Assembly (NCBI GenBank): GCA_900291925.1 | Contig: UWYS01000006.1 | Location: forward strand, 682,001 to 746,000 | Direction: 5' to 3' | Origin: Thecaphora thlaspeos | Lineage: Eukaryota; Basidiomycota; Ustilaginomycetes; Urocystidales; Glomosporiaceae | Length of the DNA stretch: 64,000 nucleotides | Shown here: one piece after another, positions 22,915 to 33,100 of the stretch | How the letters are laid out: every line of letters begins with the position of its first letter | Position numbering within the stretch: the stretch's first letter is position 1 | The notes under the pieces: model-generated | The model's database searches: none | What the model was told of the DNA's origin: nothing | Seen by the model: only the letters and a program-made list of their open reading frames with translations | Position numbers and translations under genes: made by a program

Positions 22915-23779
22915 TATGAAGCGTCGCACCCCGACTGCGAGAGGGACGGAAGATACCTACCTGTACACCATCAATAGAAGGTCTTGCAATAAGAATCTTG
23001 AATCCTAGACGACGGCAGAGCCTCAAACCACAGACGCGTCAGGGACACTTAAGGCGCAGGCTTTGTTGTCTTTGGCGGCGGGCCTGACAACCGGGGGGGG
23101 GCGAGCACACGTCCTACACTACTTGCGGCGAGTTTTAAGTCGGTTTCATCGGGCGTCGCGGTCGAGGAAGCAGAACGAAGTCTTAGTGTGACGGATGCCG
23201 CGCGGCGCGTGACGGGATGGCTCTGTCGCCAGTCGTCCAGCCGGAAATTGGGGTGGCTTCGCTTGGCCGAGGGGGTCTGGTCGGAAGGGACTCTCCCATC
23301 CTCTTTCCTACAGAAGCAGTCAAGAGGTCTTTGTACGCGGCGAGCGAGGTCGGACGTTTCCGATAGCCTTTGACCTCGTCCATCACATCTCATCGATAGC
23401 CATCACCAGGCGATACCTTGCTGGCCGCGACATCGCCCGTCACACTCAGAACTCTGCGTTCCAGCGCTGTCCTCCTCCTCCGCTCGCAACGAGACCTCTC
23501 ACTTACAACTGCACCTCGGACACCGCATCGGATCACGCCGTAGACACCTACCACTCACCACCTCACTCTTCTGCGGCCAGGACGGCACCACTGGCCTAGC
23601 CATCGATACGGGCGACGCCACCGCCAGCGAGCGCGCAGAACAATGCCGCCCCGGAAGCTTCCGCATGCTGCTGCTGCCGCCAGCCGATCTCTCATCGCCC
23701 TCCAGCCCCCCGTCTCGCCACTTTCACGACCAGTCGCCTTGCAACTTCGCCACAGCAGCAGCCTTCTTGTTGCGCCGAG
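22915..23779. other. Intergenic region before the low-complexity gene
   Basis: 865 bases holding the HIS7 3' UTR and the presumed promoter and leader of the gene starting at 23780. A G run lies near 23093-23101. The segment 23400-23700 is C-rich on the top strand. No gene is supported. Confidence 0.55.
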
Positions 23780-26680
23780 ATGAGCCAGTCGTCCACAAAG
23801 CAACATAGCATCTTCGCCACCGCCTCGCCGGCCTCTTCGTCGGCGCACTCCTCTTCCCCCTCGTCTCCCGCCGGCGCCGGCGCCTCCTCCAGCGCCTCTA
23901 ACGCATCGCCCTCCAAAGTCTTCGCGACGTTGCCCGCCGACTTTTCCCTGGGGCCCGCTCACCAGCAATCTTCGACCAACGCGCTTACACATCCAGGCAC
24001 TTCGGCTTCTCCCATCTCGATACCCTTCAAGTCGCTGTCCAAAAAGCAGCCGCATCACCCCCTCATCTCGCCTTCGAAGCTCTTCACGCACTTTGTCGCG
24101 GGTCAAGGCTCTTCTTCTTCTTCTCCATCCTCGGCCGCCAAAGTTGGATTAGGATTCTCGACTGCCGGCCCATCGAACACCACTAATCGGAGCTCTTCGG
24201 TCGCCTCTCTGACGCTCGCGGGCAGCAGTACCGGCGGTGCCGCTGGCGGCTGGAGCTCCTCGTCCACCTTTCTGCGCAGATCGGCGGCTACCGCTGCCGC
24301 CACCGCTGTAGCAGCGGCCAGCGGGGGAGCCTCAAGTGACGGCACGCTCAGCCCTGGACAGCTCTCCGGGCTAGGCTCGCCGAACGCCCAGGCCAAGAAG
24401 GGATCCTCCTTCCGATTGCGGCGTAGCAGCATGCTGGGCAGGGAGATCACACCTTTTGAGCTCGACGAGGACGTGCAGACGGCGACAGGACAACCTTGCG
24501 ACCAGAGCCAGCCAGGGGTTACGCCAATGGTGGAGAGACAGATCGGCTTCCTGCCTCTGCGTCCTAGCCTGCCACCTTGCACCAAGACCGACTCGTCTGT
24601 TTCGACTGAGGCCTCAGTGTCTTCCGAGACGGCGCCAACTTTCATGGGCCGCTCGAACAACAACGACGACGATGTAGATATGGATGAGGATGGGCCAGAG
24701 TTCATGGGACCGCCCCGGTATCCTCCGACGACACCGCCGCCGCCACTCCCAGAGGCCCTCACGCGGTTCGGCTCGTCCGAGTCGGGCCACAAGAACGGCA
24801 ACGGCAGCTCGAGGAATGGCTCCGATTCTCCCGGTGTGATGCAGCAGCCAAGCCCTGGCAGCGGCGGAAGTTCGAGTAACGGGATCAGCAACAGATCTAG
24901 GTCCGGGTCCAATGTCGCCCGCAGTAGCTTGGCCGGCTCGCTCGTCACAAAGAGGGCCGTCAATCGCCGCGCAAATCTCATGCCTAAGGATAGAGGCGTG
25001 CTTCGCGTCGCCGCCACGCTCCAGGACGAGACAAAGCCCGAAGATAGCGAGATCGCATCGGAGGCCAAACTGCAGAAGAAGCTTACAGGCGACCCTTCGC
25101 TGCCCAGGACACCGCGACTTGGGGGACAGGCGGGCGGTAAGGTGCGATCGCCCTTCCAGGGCGTCCGTGGCTTTGCTGGGTGTGCCGGAGGTGGGATCAG
25201 AGGCTTCGCATCCGTCGGACGCAGCGGGAGATGGGGGTGGGACGACGACGACTACGATGCGCTCGATATGGACGGCATCGGCAAAGATAATGACAGCTCC
25301 TCGGACAGCGAAGAGGAGATGGCAGCGACCAACGCACAGGCGGCTGCCATGGAGAGCGACGACGAGACGGCCATGCGCGACGAGGATGGCGGCGCAGACG
25401 ATGCAGCGGCGCCGGGTTCGGGCACCGGCGCAGCTGGTGAGGGCCCCTCATCCCTGCCTAAGCACCGCAAAGGGTCGCTGTGGATGGGCTTTCGCGAGTC
25501 TCGAGCGTACCACCACCGCGCCAGCCCAGGGACGGATCGGCTTCTCCGCGCGCGGACGCCCGGCCACACGCTGCCAAGCGAGATGGAAACGTCGCCAAAG
25601 GTCTCGATCCTCGGTATGTCCCACCACTCGCCTGGGCCGTGGACGAGGAGCGCCAAGCGGAAGATGATGAGCGGCGAGGAGCGCTACGAGCCGTACGCCA
25701 ACAGCGCCCAAAAGCGGCGGGCCGTCTCGCCCATGACGCTGCTCAACACGGCGAGTGTCGGCGCGGGCGGGGCGTGCATCACGTCGCCCTCGCTCCTTGC
25801 CGCGCAGCACTTTCAGCAGCAGCAGCATCAGCAGCAGCAAGGCGGGACTAGCAGCGGCGGGGCATCTGCGATGCCGACGCCAATCTCGATGCCTTCGCCG
25901 ACGCATACCTTCTCCACGTCTGCATCCCCGGCTGCGCCGTTCGGAGCGTACTTCTCGGGCAGCCACTATAAACCGAGTCAGCTAGGCTCTCGCGCCACGA
26001 CCCCGGGCGGCTCTACGGCCTCAGCTGCGGCAGCAACAGCGGCACTCACAACCGGCCGCGCCAGTCGGTCCCGGGCCGCTTCGCCTGCGGTATCTGCCAT
26101 CTCTCGGCCGGCGACGCCTGTCTCGCGCGCCGTCACCGCCTCGGGAATCCTCCACAGCTACACCAGCGCCATCTTGAGCACCAGCGCCGGGGCTGGGGTC
26201 GGGGTCGGGGTCAATTTCAACGCAGCGCAGCCGCTTGCCTCTCCCAGTCTCCTGTCAACGTCGCTTGGTTCGGCGATTGGCGGCGGCGGCAACGGCACGC
26301 CTGGCAATGCGGCTGCGACGCGCAACAGCGGTTCCGGGCCAGGCTACGGCTCGGGAGCGCTGGGGCTTAGCATAGGCGGCAACTCGGCCTCGGTGGCCGG
26401 CAGCGGTAACGGTGGTGCAGCCAACGGGGGCGCCTGCGTGCTCAGCACGTCGATGACTGGCGGCGGAGGTGTGGGGCTGTTCGGTCTCGGTAGCGGCGTG
26501 ATGGCGGGTTCCCTCGGAGGCCACGGCGGAGGCGGAACGGCGTCACTAGCAGCAGTAGCAGCAGTAGGGAGCGGCAGCTGGCTCAGCAGCGGGATAGGCG
26601 TCAGTCCTGGCGGGTACAACGAGGACGAGCTGGAAGGCGAAGAGATGGACGAAGGCGTGAGGATGCTCGGTCTTGGTTGA
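23780..26680 (+). CDS. Low-complexity Ser/Gly/Ala-rich protein, function unknown
   Basis: Open frame of 966 codons from an ATG (context GAGATGAG) to TGA. I do not recognise the family. The first 400 residues are Ser/Ala/Pro-rich with many SP and TP sites. Around residues 490-560 lies an acidic patch (WDDDDYDALDMD, DSSSDSEEEM). The most ordered-looking part is near 600-660, with KGSLWMGFRESRAYHH, KVSILGMSHHSPGPW and AKRKMMSGEERYEPYANS followed by KRRAVSP, a possible nuclear localisation and phosphorylation region. The C-terminal 250 residues are Gly/Ser/Ala-rich. The composition suggests a disordered nuclear regulator, but this is inference. Small introns could be hidden in the low-complexity parts, since no conserved frame marks them. 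Confidence 0.7.
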   Translation: MSQSSTKQHSIFATASPASSSAHSSSPSSPAGAGASSSASNASPSKVFATLPADFSLGPAHQQSSTNALTHPGTSASPISIPFKSLSKKQPHHPLISPSKLFTHFVAGQGSSSSSPSSAAKVGLGFSTAGPSNTTNRSSSVASLTLAGSSTGGAAGGWSSSSTFLRRSAATAAATAVAAASGGASSDGTLSPGQLSGLGSPNAQAKKGSSFRLRRSSMLGREITPFELDEDVQTATGQPCDQSQPGVTPMVERQIGFLPLRPSLPPCTKTDSSVSTEASVSSETAPTFMGRSNNNDDDVDMDEDGPEFMGPPRYPPTTPPPPLPEALTRFGSSESGHKNGNGSSRNGSDSPGVMQQPSPGSGGSSSNGISNRSRSGSNVARSSLAGSLVTKRAVNRRANLMPKDRGVLRVAATLQDETKPEDSEIASEAKLQKKLTGDPSLPRTPRLGGQAGGKVRSPFQGVRGFAGCAGGGIRGFASVGRSGRWGWDDDDYDALDMDGIGKDNDSSSDSEEEMAATNAQAAAMESDDETAMRDEDGGADDAAAPGSGTGAAGEGPSSLPKHRKGSLWMGFRESRAYHHRASPGTDRLLRARTPGHTLPSEMETSPKVSILGMSHHSPGPWTRSAKRKMMSGEERYEPYANSAQKRRAVSPMTLLNTASVGAGGACITSPSLLAAQHFQQQQHQQQQGGTSSGGASAMPTPISMPSPTHTFSTSASPAAPFGAYFSGSHYKPSQLGSRATTPGGSTASAAAATAALTTGRASRSRAASPAVSAISRPATPVSRAVTASGILHSYTSAILSTSAGAGVGVGVNFNAAQPLASPSLLSTSLGSAIGGGGNGTPGNAAATRNSGSGPGYGSGALGLSIGGNSASVAGSGNGGAANGGACVLSTSMTGGGGVGLFGLGSGVMAGSLGGHGGGGTASLAAVAAVGSGSWLSSGIGVSPGGYNEDELEGEEMDEGVRMLGLG

Positions 26681-26946
26681 TGTCGTTGTGCGCCCCCTCG
26701 TGTGGACTTCTAGATACCCTTCCCTCCTATGCACGACAAACGCTATCAATCTTCCTCGTCGTTGTAGTTGTGGTCTCGCTTCGTTTGTCAGTCTCTACGC
26801 CACCACTTCTTCTCGCAACATGATCGTGCACTTTTATCGTTCTCAAGACGTCTCTCGACAGGAGTGTGGACTTGAGGCTTGGGATGGATGCTATTCGTAT
26901 TACTGCTGAGACGTGAGAGACAGGATGATGCGGTGTGGGGGTGGAT

Positions 26947-27279
26947 CTAGTGGTGACCCTCTCCGTGCTCGTCATCATGGTGACCATGGTGACCGTCCCA
27001 TGGATGTCTCATTCCCTATTATTACGTATGGAGGCAAGAAGAGAAGGTAGGTCAGTGAACTTGCCGTCTTTCGACGGATCGTTCGCGTCATGTCGATCTT
27101 GACACCACGATAGGGCGAGGGAGGGAGGGACTTACAAGTAGGACCGGACCATCTTGCTTGGTACGGTAGAAGATCCAAAACCACATGGTAGCTCCGAGAA
27201 GCTTGGCGCCCCAACGATGCTTGAATTCCGGTCGGTGCGGGTGGAAGTTGTAGGCGGGCGTGTAGAAACGTGATGACAT
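26947..27279 (-). CDS. Complex I accessory subunit, NDUFB2-like, 70 residues
   Basis: Small two-exon gene: 27279-27136 and 27015-26947 in transcript order, with a 120-nt intron (27016-27135; donor GTAAGT, acceptor ATAATAG). The spliced product has 70 residues. A single membrane segment, KLLGATMWFWIFYRTKQDGPVLLG, is split here as KLLGATMWFWIFY and RTKQDGPVLLG, and is followed by MRHPWDGHH and a His/Asp/Glu-rich tail ending in GEGHH. The MWFWI-x-R-x-D-x-VLLG pattern resembles NDUFB2 (AGGG), an accessory subunit of the membrane arm of mitochondrial NADH dehydrogenase. The neighbouring gene upstream converges on it, with 266 bases between stops. Splicing is supported by frame retention and the GMRHPWDG join. 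Assignment to this exact subunit is from recalled similarity only. Confidence 0.72.
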
Positions 27280-27371
27280 CTTGTACTTGAGATCCTGTCT
27301 GTCTTGTTGGGTCTCGAGTTCGAGCGAATGATGTACGTGTATGATGAGGTTTCCGAGAGAGAGAGAGGGTA

Positions 27372-27397
27372 TGTGTGTGTGTGTGTGTGTGTGTGTG
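27372..27397. repeat. (TG)13 microsatellite
   Basis: Thirteen perfect TG units, directly preceded by a short GA-repeat run at about 27354-27367. It lies some 90-120 bases upstream of the ATG of the NDUFB2-like gene, in its promoter or leader. Confidence 0.97.
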
Positions 27398-27918
27398 GTG
27401 GGACAGATCGTGGAGCAAAGGGATGATAGGATTGTGTTGAAGAAACGCCAGGCGAAGAGGAGAGATCAAGAAAGAGGGAGACGAGAACGTGGTCAGCTCA
27501 AACACCTTCACTTGTTCTCTTTTGACTCTTTATATCGGCAAGGAGACTTACGAGGAGAGCGTATATGGTGACCCCAGTGTGTTGCCGTAGGTGATGGGTG
27601 TAGCTTGGCAGGGCCGAGTAGCAGATGCACCAAGTGCAATCGTGCCGAAAGGCTACCGCAGAGTAACGGCGGAAGGGGGGCCGGAGCGCGACGCTGGGAG
27701 TCCGACGAGCGTCAATTTTCGGATCCGCTAAATTTGAGATGTGATCGACGGTCAGGCTTCGAGCGCTTATTTCTCAGAGTGGCACGTACAACTCCCTTCC
27801 GTTTTGGCACACGACTGGATAGGCTCTGCTACGATGCAACAGCACAGCAGGCACAGCAGACACGGCGAGCGGCTGAGGGTTTGTGGAGCAGTTTAATAAG
27901 GCGTCTTTTTGGTCCTTG

Positions 27919-27937
27919 CTTTCTTTCTTTCTTTCTT
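27919..27937. repeat. (CTTT)n tetranucleotide run
   Basis: About five CTTT units, read as a GAAA run on the minus strand. It is located past the RPL3 stop, in the likely 3' UTR or terminator of that gene. Confidence 0.85.
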
Positions 27938-28158
27938 CGCCGGTGGTTCCCTGTCAATGCATGTGCTTATGTATGAGTGTGCGTGAGGAGAACATGCGTG
28001 CGTATGAGAGAATAGTACAGAGAGAGAAAGGGATATGGCATAGGGGGCGGAAAGAAACAAAGGGAAAGCAGGGAAAGACGTCGGTTTTTGGATGTGGGTG
28101 TGATAGTGTGATGGGTGGGATGGGGTGGTGAAGGTCAAAAGTCGCCGCCGCTGCCCGT

Positions 28159-30309
28159 TTAGGCGGTGGGGGCCTTGATCTTGCGGACGCCGAGGAAGTT
28201 CTCCTTCTCGGCCTTGGTCTGCCACGACGAGTGACCGTTGGTGGCCGAGGTCGAGATCCACTTGAGCGAGACGTTCTCGAGCGCCCTCCTTGAGGTGTGG
28301 ACCTGGAGCGACTTGCGCAGCGTCAGGACACGCTTCTTGACACCGGGGCACGAGCCCTTGATCATGACAAAGTCCTGGTTGACAACACCGTAGTGGGGGA
28401 AGCCGCCAAGAGGCGTGATGCTCTTCTTGGTCGTGTCGAAGTCGGTCGAGGCCGACGAGTCCTCGCTACCGTTGGCAATGCGGTAGATCTTCTTGCCGAT
28501 CTCGGTACGGTGGTGGTAACCGTCCTGACCCGAGCGAGCGACCGTGAACATGACGTTGGCCGGGTGCCAGGCACCGATACAGGCGACCTTGCGGAGACCA
28601 CGGTGGGTCTTGCGCGGCAGCTTCTTGGTGCCCCAACGGGCGGTGACACCCTCGTAACCGTGACCCTTGGTGACGGCGATGATGTCGATGTTCTCGTTGG
28701 CGACAAAGACGGACGAAACGTCAAACGTCTTCTCGAAGTGCTCCTTGGCGAAGTCGACCTTCTCGGCAACCGAGCCACCGTTGACCTGGATCTCCATGAG
28801 GTGAGCCTTCTTCTGCTTGAGGCCGGTCTTACGGATCTGGGTGTGGGCAAGGACACGGACGACCGAGCAGTACTTCTTGATGCGCTCGAGTTCGCGGGTG
28901 ATCGACGAGCCGGAGTTCTCAGAGTGCTTCTTGGCGTACTTGGTGAAGGCCTTCTTCTTGGAACGGTACCAGTTCTTGTAGAAGCGACGCTTGACCTCGT
29001 CCGAGAGGTGCTCGGCCCAGACGGTGGTGAGCGAGCGGAGGCCACGGGGGGTCTCGACGTAGCCGACGACACCGACGGCGACCATGGGAGGAGTCTCGAT
29101 GACGGTGACGGCCTCGACGATCTCCTTCTTGTGCATCTTCGAACCGGGTCTGTCGAGGTCGCGGACGATGTGGGTCATGCCGGCCTTGTAGCCGAGAATG
29201 GCTGTGAGGTGGACGGGCTTCTTGGGGTCGTCCTTGGGGAAGCTGTCGAGGGCAAGTGGTGGGGTTGGGAGAGCAATTGAGGTAAGTGGCCCTGCTCGAC
29301 AAACAAAGCACCACAATGAAGTGACGTCTAGATAGCGGGAGGTCGATACTCACGCCTTAACCTTACCGCGGTGCCTGGCGGCACGCTTGCGGGGCAGGAA
29401 ACCCAGCGAACCGTGACGAGGGTGCTCGTACTGTTATGGGAAAAAGAACCAGAAACCAGAGGCGAAAGGGATGGGAAGGAACAAAAGTGGAAAAGAGGGG
29501 AAGGCAGAAAGGAGAAAACGGCGAATGCCAGGCTGTATCAGCAAAACTGCTGCACATCGACCTAAAGCATTCCGGCTGTCTTCTCGTCTTTGTGCCGTCC
29601 CCTCTCCGTCCTTGGGTCCGTCCATTGAACTTTGCTGGTGCCGCCGCGAGGGACAGGAATGAGGAAAGAGACAGCAAGGAGCGGAGCAAGAGAAGAGGGA
29701 GAGAGTCGAGTCCCGTCGAGGCAGCAAGGAGAAAAGAGGAGTGTTCGTCGTGTAACGGCGTCGGTTCCCCTGTGATGTTTCCTGCGCGTTCTCGTCGTGA
29801 CCCGGCCATCGTCGCCTGTTCGACTCATAGCCGCTGGTATCCATCCTGAACCTCCCAGCCTGGTTCCCTCTCGCAGCCCAGTGTCCGATCTGGGCCCAAG
29901 AAAGGGCGAAGGGACCGTATCATCAAAAAGACCCTAGTCTCTGCCTGCAATCCTGACACGCTGACGCCCTGCTATCCATCCTGATCCTGAATCCTCCCCA
30001 AGCCCAAAACCAGCCTGCCCCCAGCTGTCGACTCCTCCGGCGCTTCCGTGGCGTGGTGCTGGCGAGCTGGCCGAGCGCCTGTGATGTCGGCATCCGAGCC
30101 TCGACGCCGTTGCTCCTAGAGTGCGTCACTAGCGAAGGGCGACGACAAGCCAGCTTTTGGCCGGTCAAAGCCTTGCACCGAGTGCTCCTTCGTTGATCTA
30201 TCAAAACGTTGCATCGCAGGTATAGCGATGCTCCCGCCTTTCCCTATCCACCGCTGCAGCGTGCCGAATCCGAGTCGATTCAGTCGAAAATCACCTTGCA
30301 GTGAGACAT
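28159..30309 (-). CDS. RPL3: 60S ribosomal protein uL3
   Basis: Large-subunit protein whose basic fingers reach the peptidyl-transferase centre. Coding exons, in transcript order: 30309-30295, 29430-29354, 29242-28159 (391 residues; yeast has 387). Exon 3 covers [24 protein letters not shown] to the C-terminus and contains the conserved [25 protein letters not shown] region. Exon 2 codes [17 protein letters not shown]. Intron 2 is 111 nt (29243-29353). The first exon is only five codons, ATG-TCT-CAC-TGC-AAG, and reads MSHCK where the family has MSHRK. It was found by scanning upstream for a matching start, and no other MSH-type start occurs between exon 2 and the promoter. Intron 1 is 864 nt (29431-30294), much longer than others here, with donor GTGATT. 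Exons 2-3 are certain. Exon 1 is likely. Confidence 0.9.
29431..30294 (-). other. Long first intron of RPL3
   Basis: 864 nt between the five-codon exon and exon 2, against 94-236 nt for the other introns of the window. Ribosomal protein gene introns often carry snoRNAs in other eukaryotes. I looked for C/D boxes on the minus strand: one TGATGA occurs (complement of 29920-29925) but the nearest downstream CTGA is about 380 bases away, so no C/D RNA is called. An H/ACA RNA cannot be judged by eye. Confidence 0.6.
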
Positions 30310-31195
30310 TGTGACTGTGTGAGGGTATGAGGGCGGAAGAAGATGGGTAGTGTATATTCGAGTAGTCAGCCGGGATGTGTCGGCGGTGCCTGGAAGGTGG
30401 GGGGTAGTAGCAAGGTTTCCCTACTATGTCGACGTCGCCGTCGGCATGTTGGTCGCTGTCGTCGTGTGTGGCGGTGTCGAAGGGTTGCTGCGATGGCTGG
30501 CTTACTCACAAGAGGGTCTTGATGGGAGGGGATGGTCGTGACGGGGGAGAGAAGAAGAGGGTGAGAGGGACAGAGAGCGGACACAGCCAAGGCCCCTCCC
30601 AGCCGACGGCCCCGCCGGCCACCAGCCACCAGCCACAAGCCACCAACCACCTGCCGCTCTGAGCCCGGCACCGCACGCTTCCCTCACCCTCCGCCGCTGC
30701 AGAGCGGGGCGGCCCTCCCTTTCCTCACGACAGAGCGGCGGCGCGGCAAAGAAAAAGAAAAAAACGCCCTCGCCGAGGGCGTGAGAATTTTCGACTTTCC
30801 TTGCCCTTTCGCCCGATCGACAAGGGTCGCGCACCAGATCGGGCTCAGCGCCCTTTGCCCTCACCTTGCCCTGGTCGCTACCTCTGCATGCTCGGTGCCT
30901 CTTCCCTCTCCTACGCTCCCCGACGAAATGGTCCACTTCTGGCCAACCTTCGGCTTTTCTCGCTGCTCTGCTGGGAAACCTTTCGTTCTCGCGCGCCAGT
31001 TCGCAGTCCGACGGGCCATGGTCCGGGTTCAACAGAACCCTATCTTTCATTGCGGTCATCGAGGTTCGTATACAAATGCGGTGAATGGGAGACTGATCCG
31101 GGGGACATGACGCTGCGGGGCGGACGACGGCGGTCCTTGCTACTACAAGATTGTGATCATGGAGGCCTGATACTATAGCAAGCGGCTCCGCCGGA
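30310..31195. other. RPL3 promoter region and nitrate transporter 3' flank
   Basis: 886 bases upstream of RPL3 (minus strand) and downstream of the nitrate transporter stop. No gene is supported. Short repeats of CCACCAGCCACCAGCC type occur near 30618-30650. Confidence 0.55.
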
Positions 31196-33100
31196 CTAGA
31201 CGGCATCGCCAAGGGGTACAAAGAAGAAGGGCAGGACGGCGGCAGCGTTGACGACGCCCGCGACCCAGAACTTGGTTCCGAGGTTGCCGCTGGCCTTTGC
31301 GCCCGCAAGCGCCTTGAAGATGCCCGTGTACATCAGGCCGCCGACGTTGCCGCCCGCTCCGACGATGCCGGCGACGGCGCCGACGCTTTTCGGGCGGAGA
31401 TGACCGTAGACGGAATAGCAGGCGCCGTTGGCGGCGAAGCCGGTCACGCCGATCAGCACGATGAAGCCGATCACGCCGCCGATCGTGGCGCCGCCGTTGT
31501 TGATGTAGAAGCCGAGGCCGATCATCGAAACGCCCTGCGCAAAGGCGGTGCCCAGCAGCCACAGCACCTTGGAGCGGAGACCGAAGCGCGCGTACAGGAG
31601 GTCCGAGATGATCCCGCCGAGCGGTCGCGCAAAGATGTTGAGCAGGCCGTAGGTCGAGGCGGCGTAGGCGGCGTCGGCGACGGTGAAGGTGGGCGATTGG
31701 AAGAGCGTCAATACGAGTCCGGGCAGCGCCGCGTCCATGGCCGTCTCGAGGCCAAAGGTGAGCAGGTAGCAGCTGAAGCACATCCAGACGCGCAGGTCCA
31801 GAAGGATCCGTCCGAGCGTCTTGGCCGTCAGGGGCTCCGACTGCGCCGTGTCGATGGTGGCGACCTGCCTGCTCGAGTCGTCGGCCGTCGTGCGGAAGTC
31901 GGCCGTCTTGGCGGGCGCGATGGCGGCGCCCTTTTCGCTCTCGCTCGCCGCCGCCTGCTGATGGGCGGCGATCTCGGACTGGTCGAGCGTGACCTTTTCG
32001 CCCTGGGTCACGGCGATCGCCGTTCCGCTGAAGAGGTGTCGTTGGCTCCACTTGCCCGCAGGATGGTCCTTGCCGAGCAGCAGGATCATGCCGGCGACGA
32101 GCAGGAGGCAGGGGATGGGCACCGTGGGGAAGCAGAGGCGCCAGGCGAGGTGGCTTGAGTAGCCGGCCTTGAGGAAACGCTCGTAAAGGCCGATCATGAC
32201 GGCGACGGTGACGCCGCCTCCGAGGTTACCCCAACCTCCCGAGAAGGCGTTGGCCGTGCCGACGATCGACTTGTCGAAGAAGGTCGTCGTCCAGGCCTGC
32301 GTTGGAACGAAAGTCCCACCAAGGAGCGAAATAAAGAAGCGCACCGTCTCGAGCCCGCTGATGTTCGTCACCAACGCCGCCAGGCCAGAGGGGATCGCGC
32401 CGAGGATGAGGAGCACCGCCAGCACCTTGCGCGGACCGTAGCGATCACATGCCGGTCCCGCGATCAGTCGGACGATGGCCGTACCGCCGAGCGAGGCCAT
32501 GTTGGAGTTGATTACCTGGTCGTTCGTGAGTTTCAGATCCACCTTGACCGCTTCCGATACGAGCGGGCTGAAGGCGAACCACGAGAGGAAGGCCGAGAAG
32601 AAGCCCAGCGTGGCGAGCCAGAAGGCCGTCGAATAGGGGTCCCAGAAGCGGAAGAGCGGGAAGGTGAAGCTTTTCCCTGTGTGTCGAAGGAAAGGACAAT
32701 GGCGAAGGCGAGGTCAAATGGGAAGAGGTTACATCGAGTCACAGCATCAGCACGACGAATGCTCGACTTCTCCACAGACACAAAGCCCTTGCACCGTCTT
32801 CGACGGCAGACTCTCACCGTTGAGCGGGTTGACTTCTGCGCGGCTCCAGAGTGAGCTCCATCGGAACTTGTGGTAACCGTGCTCGTGCATCTCCTTGATC
32901 TCCCTCCCCTCTTCGGTGATGTAGTCCTCCGACGTGACGACGCCGCCGGTGTTGGTGCCGATGCGCAGCATGGAGGTCATCCCGGGGTGTGCATCGTCGC
33001 CGGCCGCTTGAGGACCGTTGCGGATGGCCTCGGTGATTTCGAGGTCGTACTTTTCATCCTCGGACGGCGTCCGTTTGGACGAGGACGTGCTTGGCGACAT
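31196..33100 (-). CDS. crnA: High-affinity nitrate transporter (NRT2/CrnA, MFS)
   Basis: Plasma-membrane nitrate/proton symporter of the NNP family, the uptake step of the cluster. Coding exons, in transcript order: 33100-32818 and 32676-31196 (587 residues). The 141-nt intron (32677-32817) joins AEVNPLNG to KSFTFPLF, matching the EVNP segment before helix 1 in fungal NRT2. The family signatures are visible: GGTFVPTQAW, the first nitrate signature GGWGNLGGG, and a second near the C-terminal half, GIVGAGGNVGG. Arg-rich loop RLIAGPACDRYGPRK is the MFS motif between helices 2 and 3. A cytosolic loop of about 90 residues rich in Ala/Ser/Asp/Thr lies mid-protein, as in other fungal members. The start is the ATG before SPSTSSSKRTP. 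The frame is open further upstream, so an earlier start is possible. Its promoter has tandem GATA sites. Confidence 0.94.

Larger units (their letters stand above)
27280..28158. other. Intergenic region with simple repeats
   Basis: 879 bases between the start of the NDUFB2-like gene and the stop of RPL3 (both minus strand). It holds a (GA)n run, a (TG)13 run and a CTTT run (listed separately), plus the RPL3 3' UTR near 27900-28158. No gene is supported. Confidence 0.6.

Noticed and set aside
28297..29280. 327-codon open frame antisense to RPL3
   Set aside because: Leu/Val/Asp/Gly-rich shadow of a highly codon-biased ribosomal protein gene. No domain is recognisable.
29920..29925. C box (TGATGA on the minus strand) in the RPL3 intron, suggesting a C/D snoRNA
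   Set aside because: No D box (CTGA) lies within the usual 60-150 bases downstream, and no terminal stem was seen.
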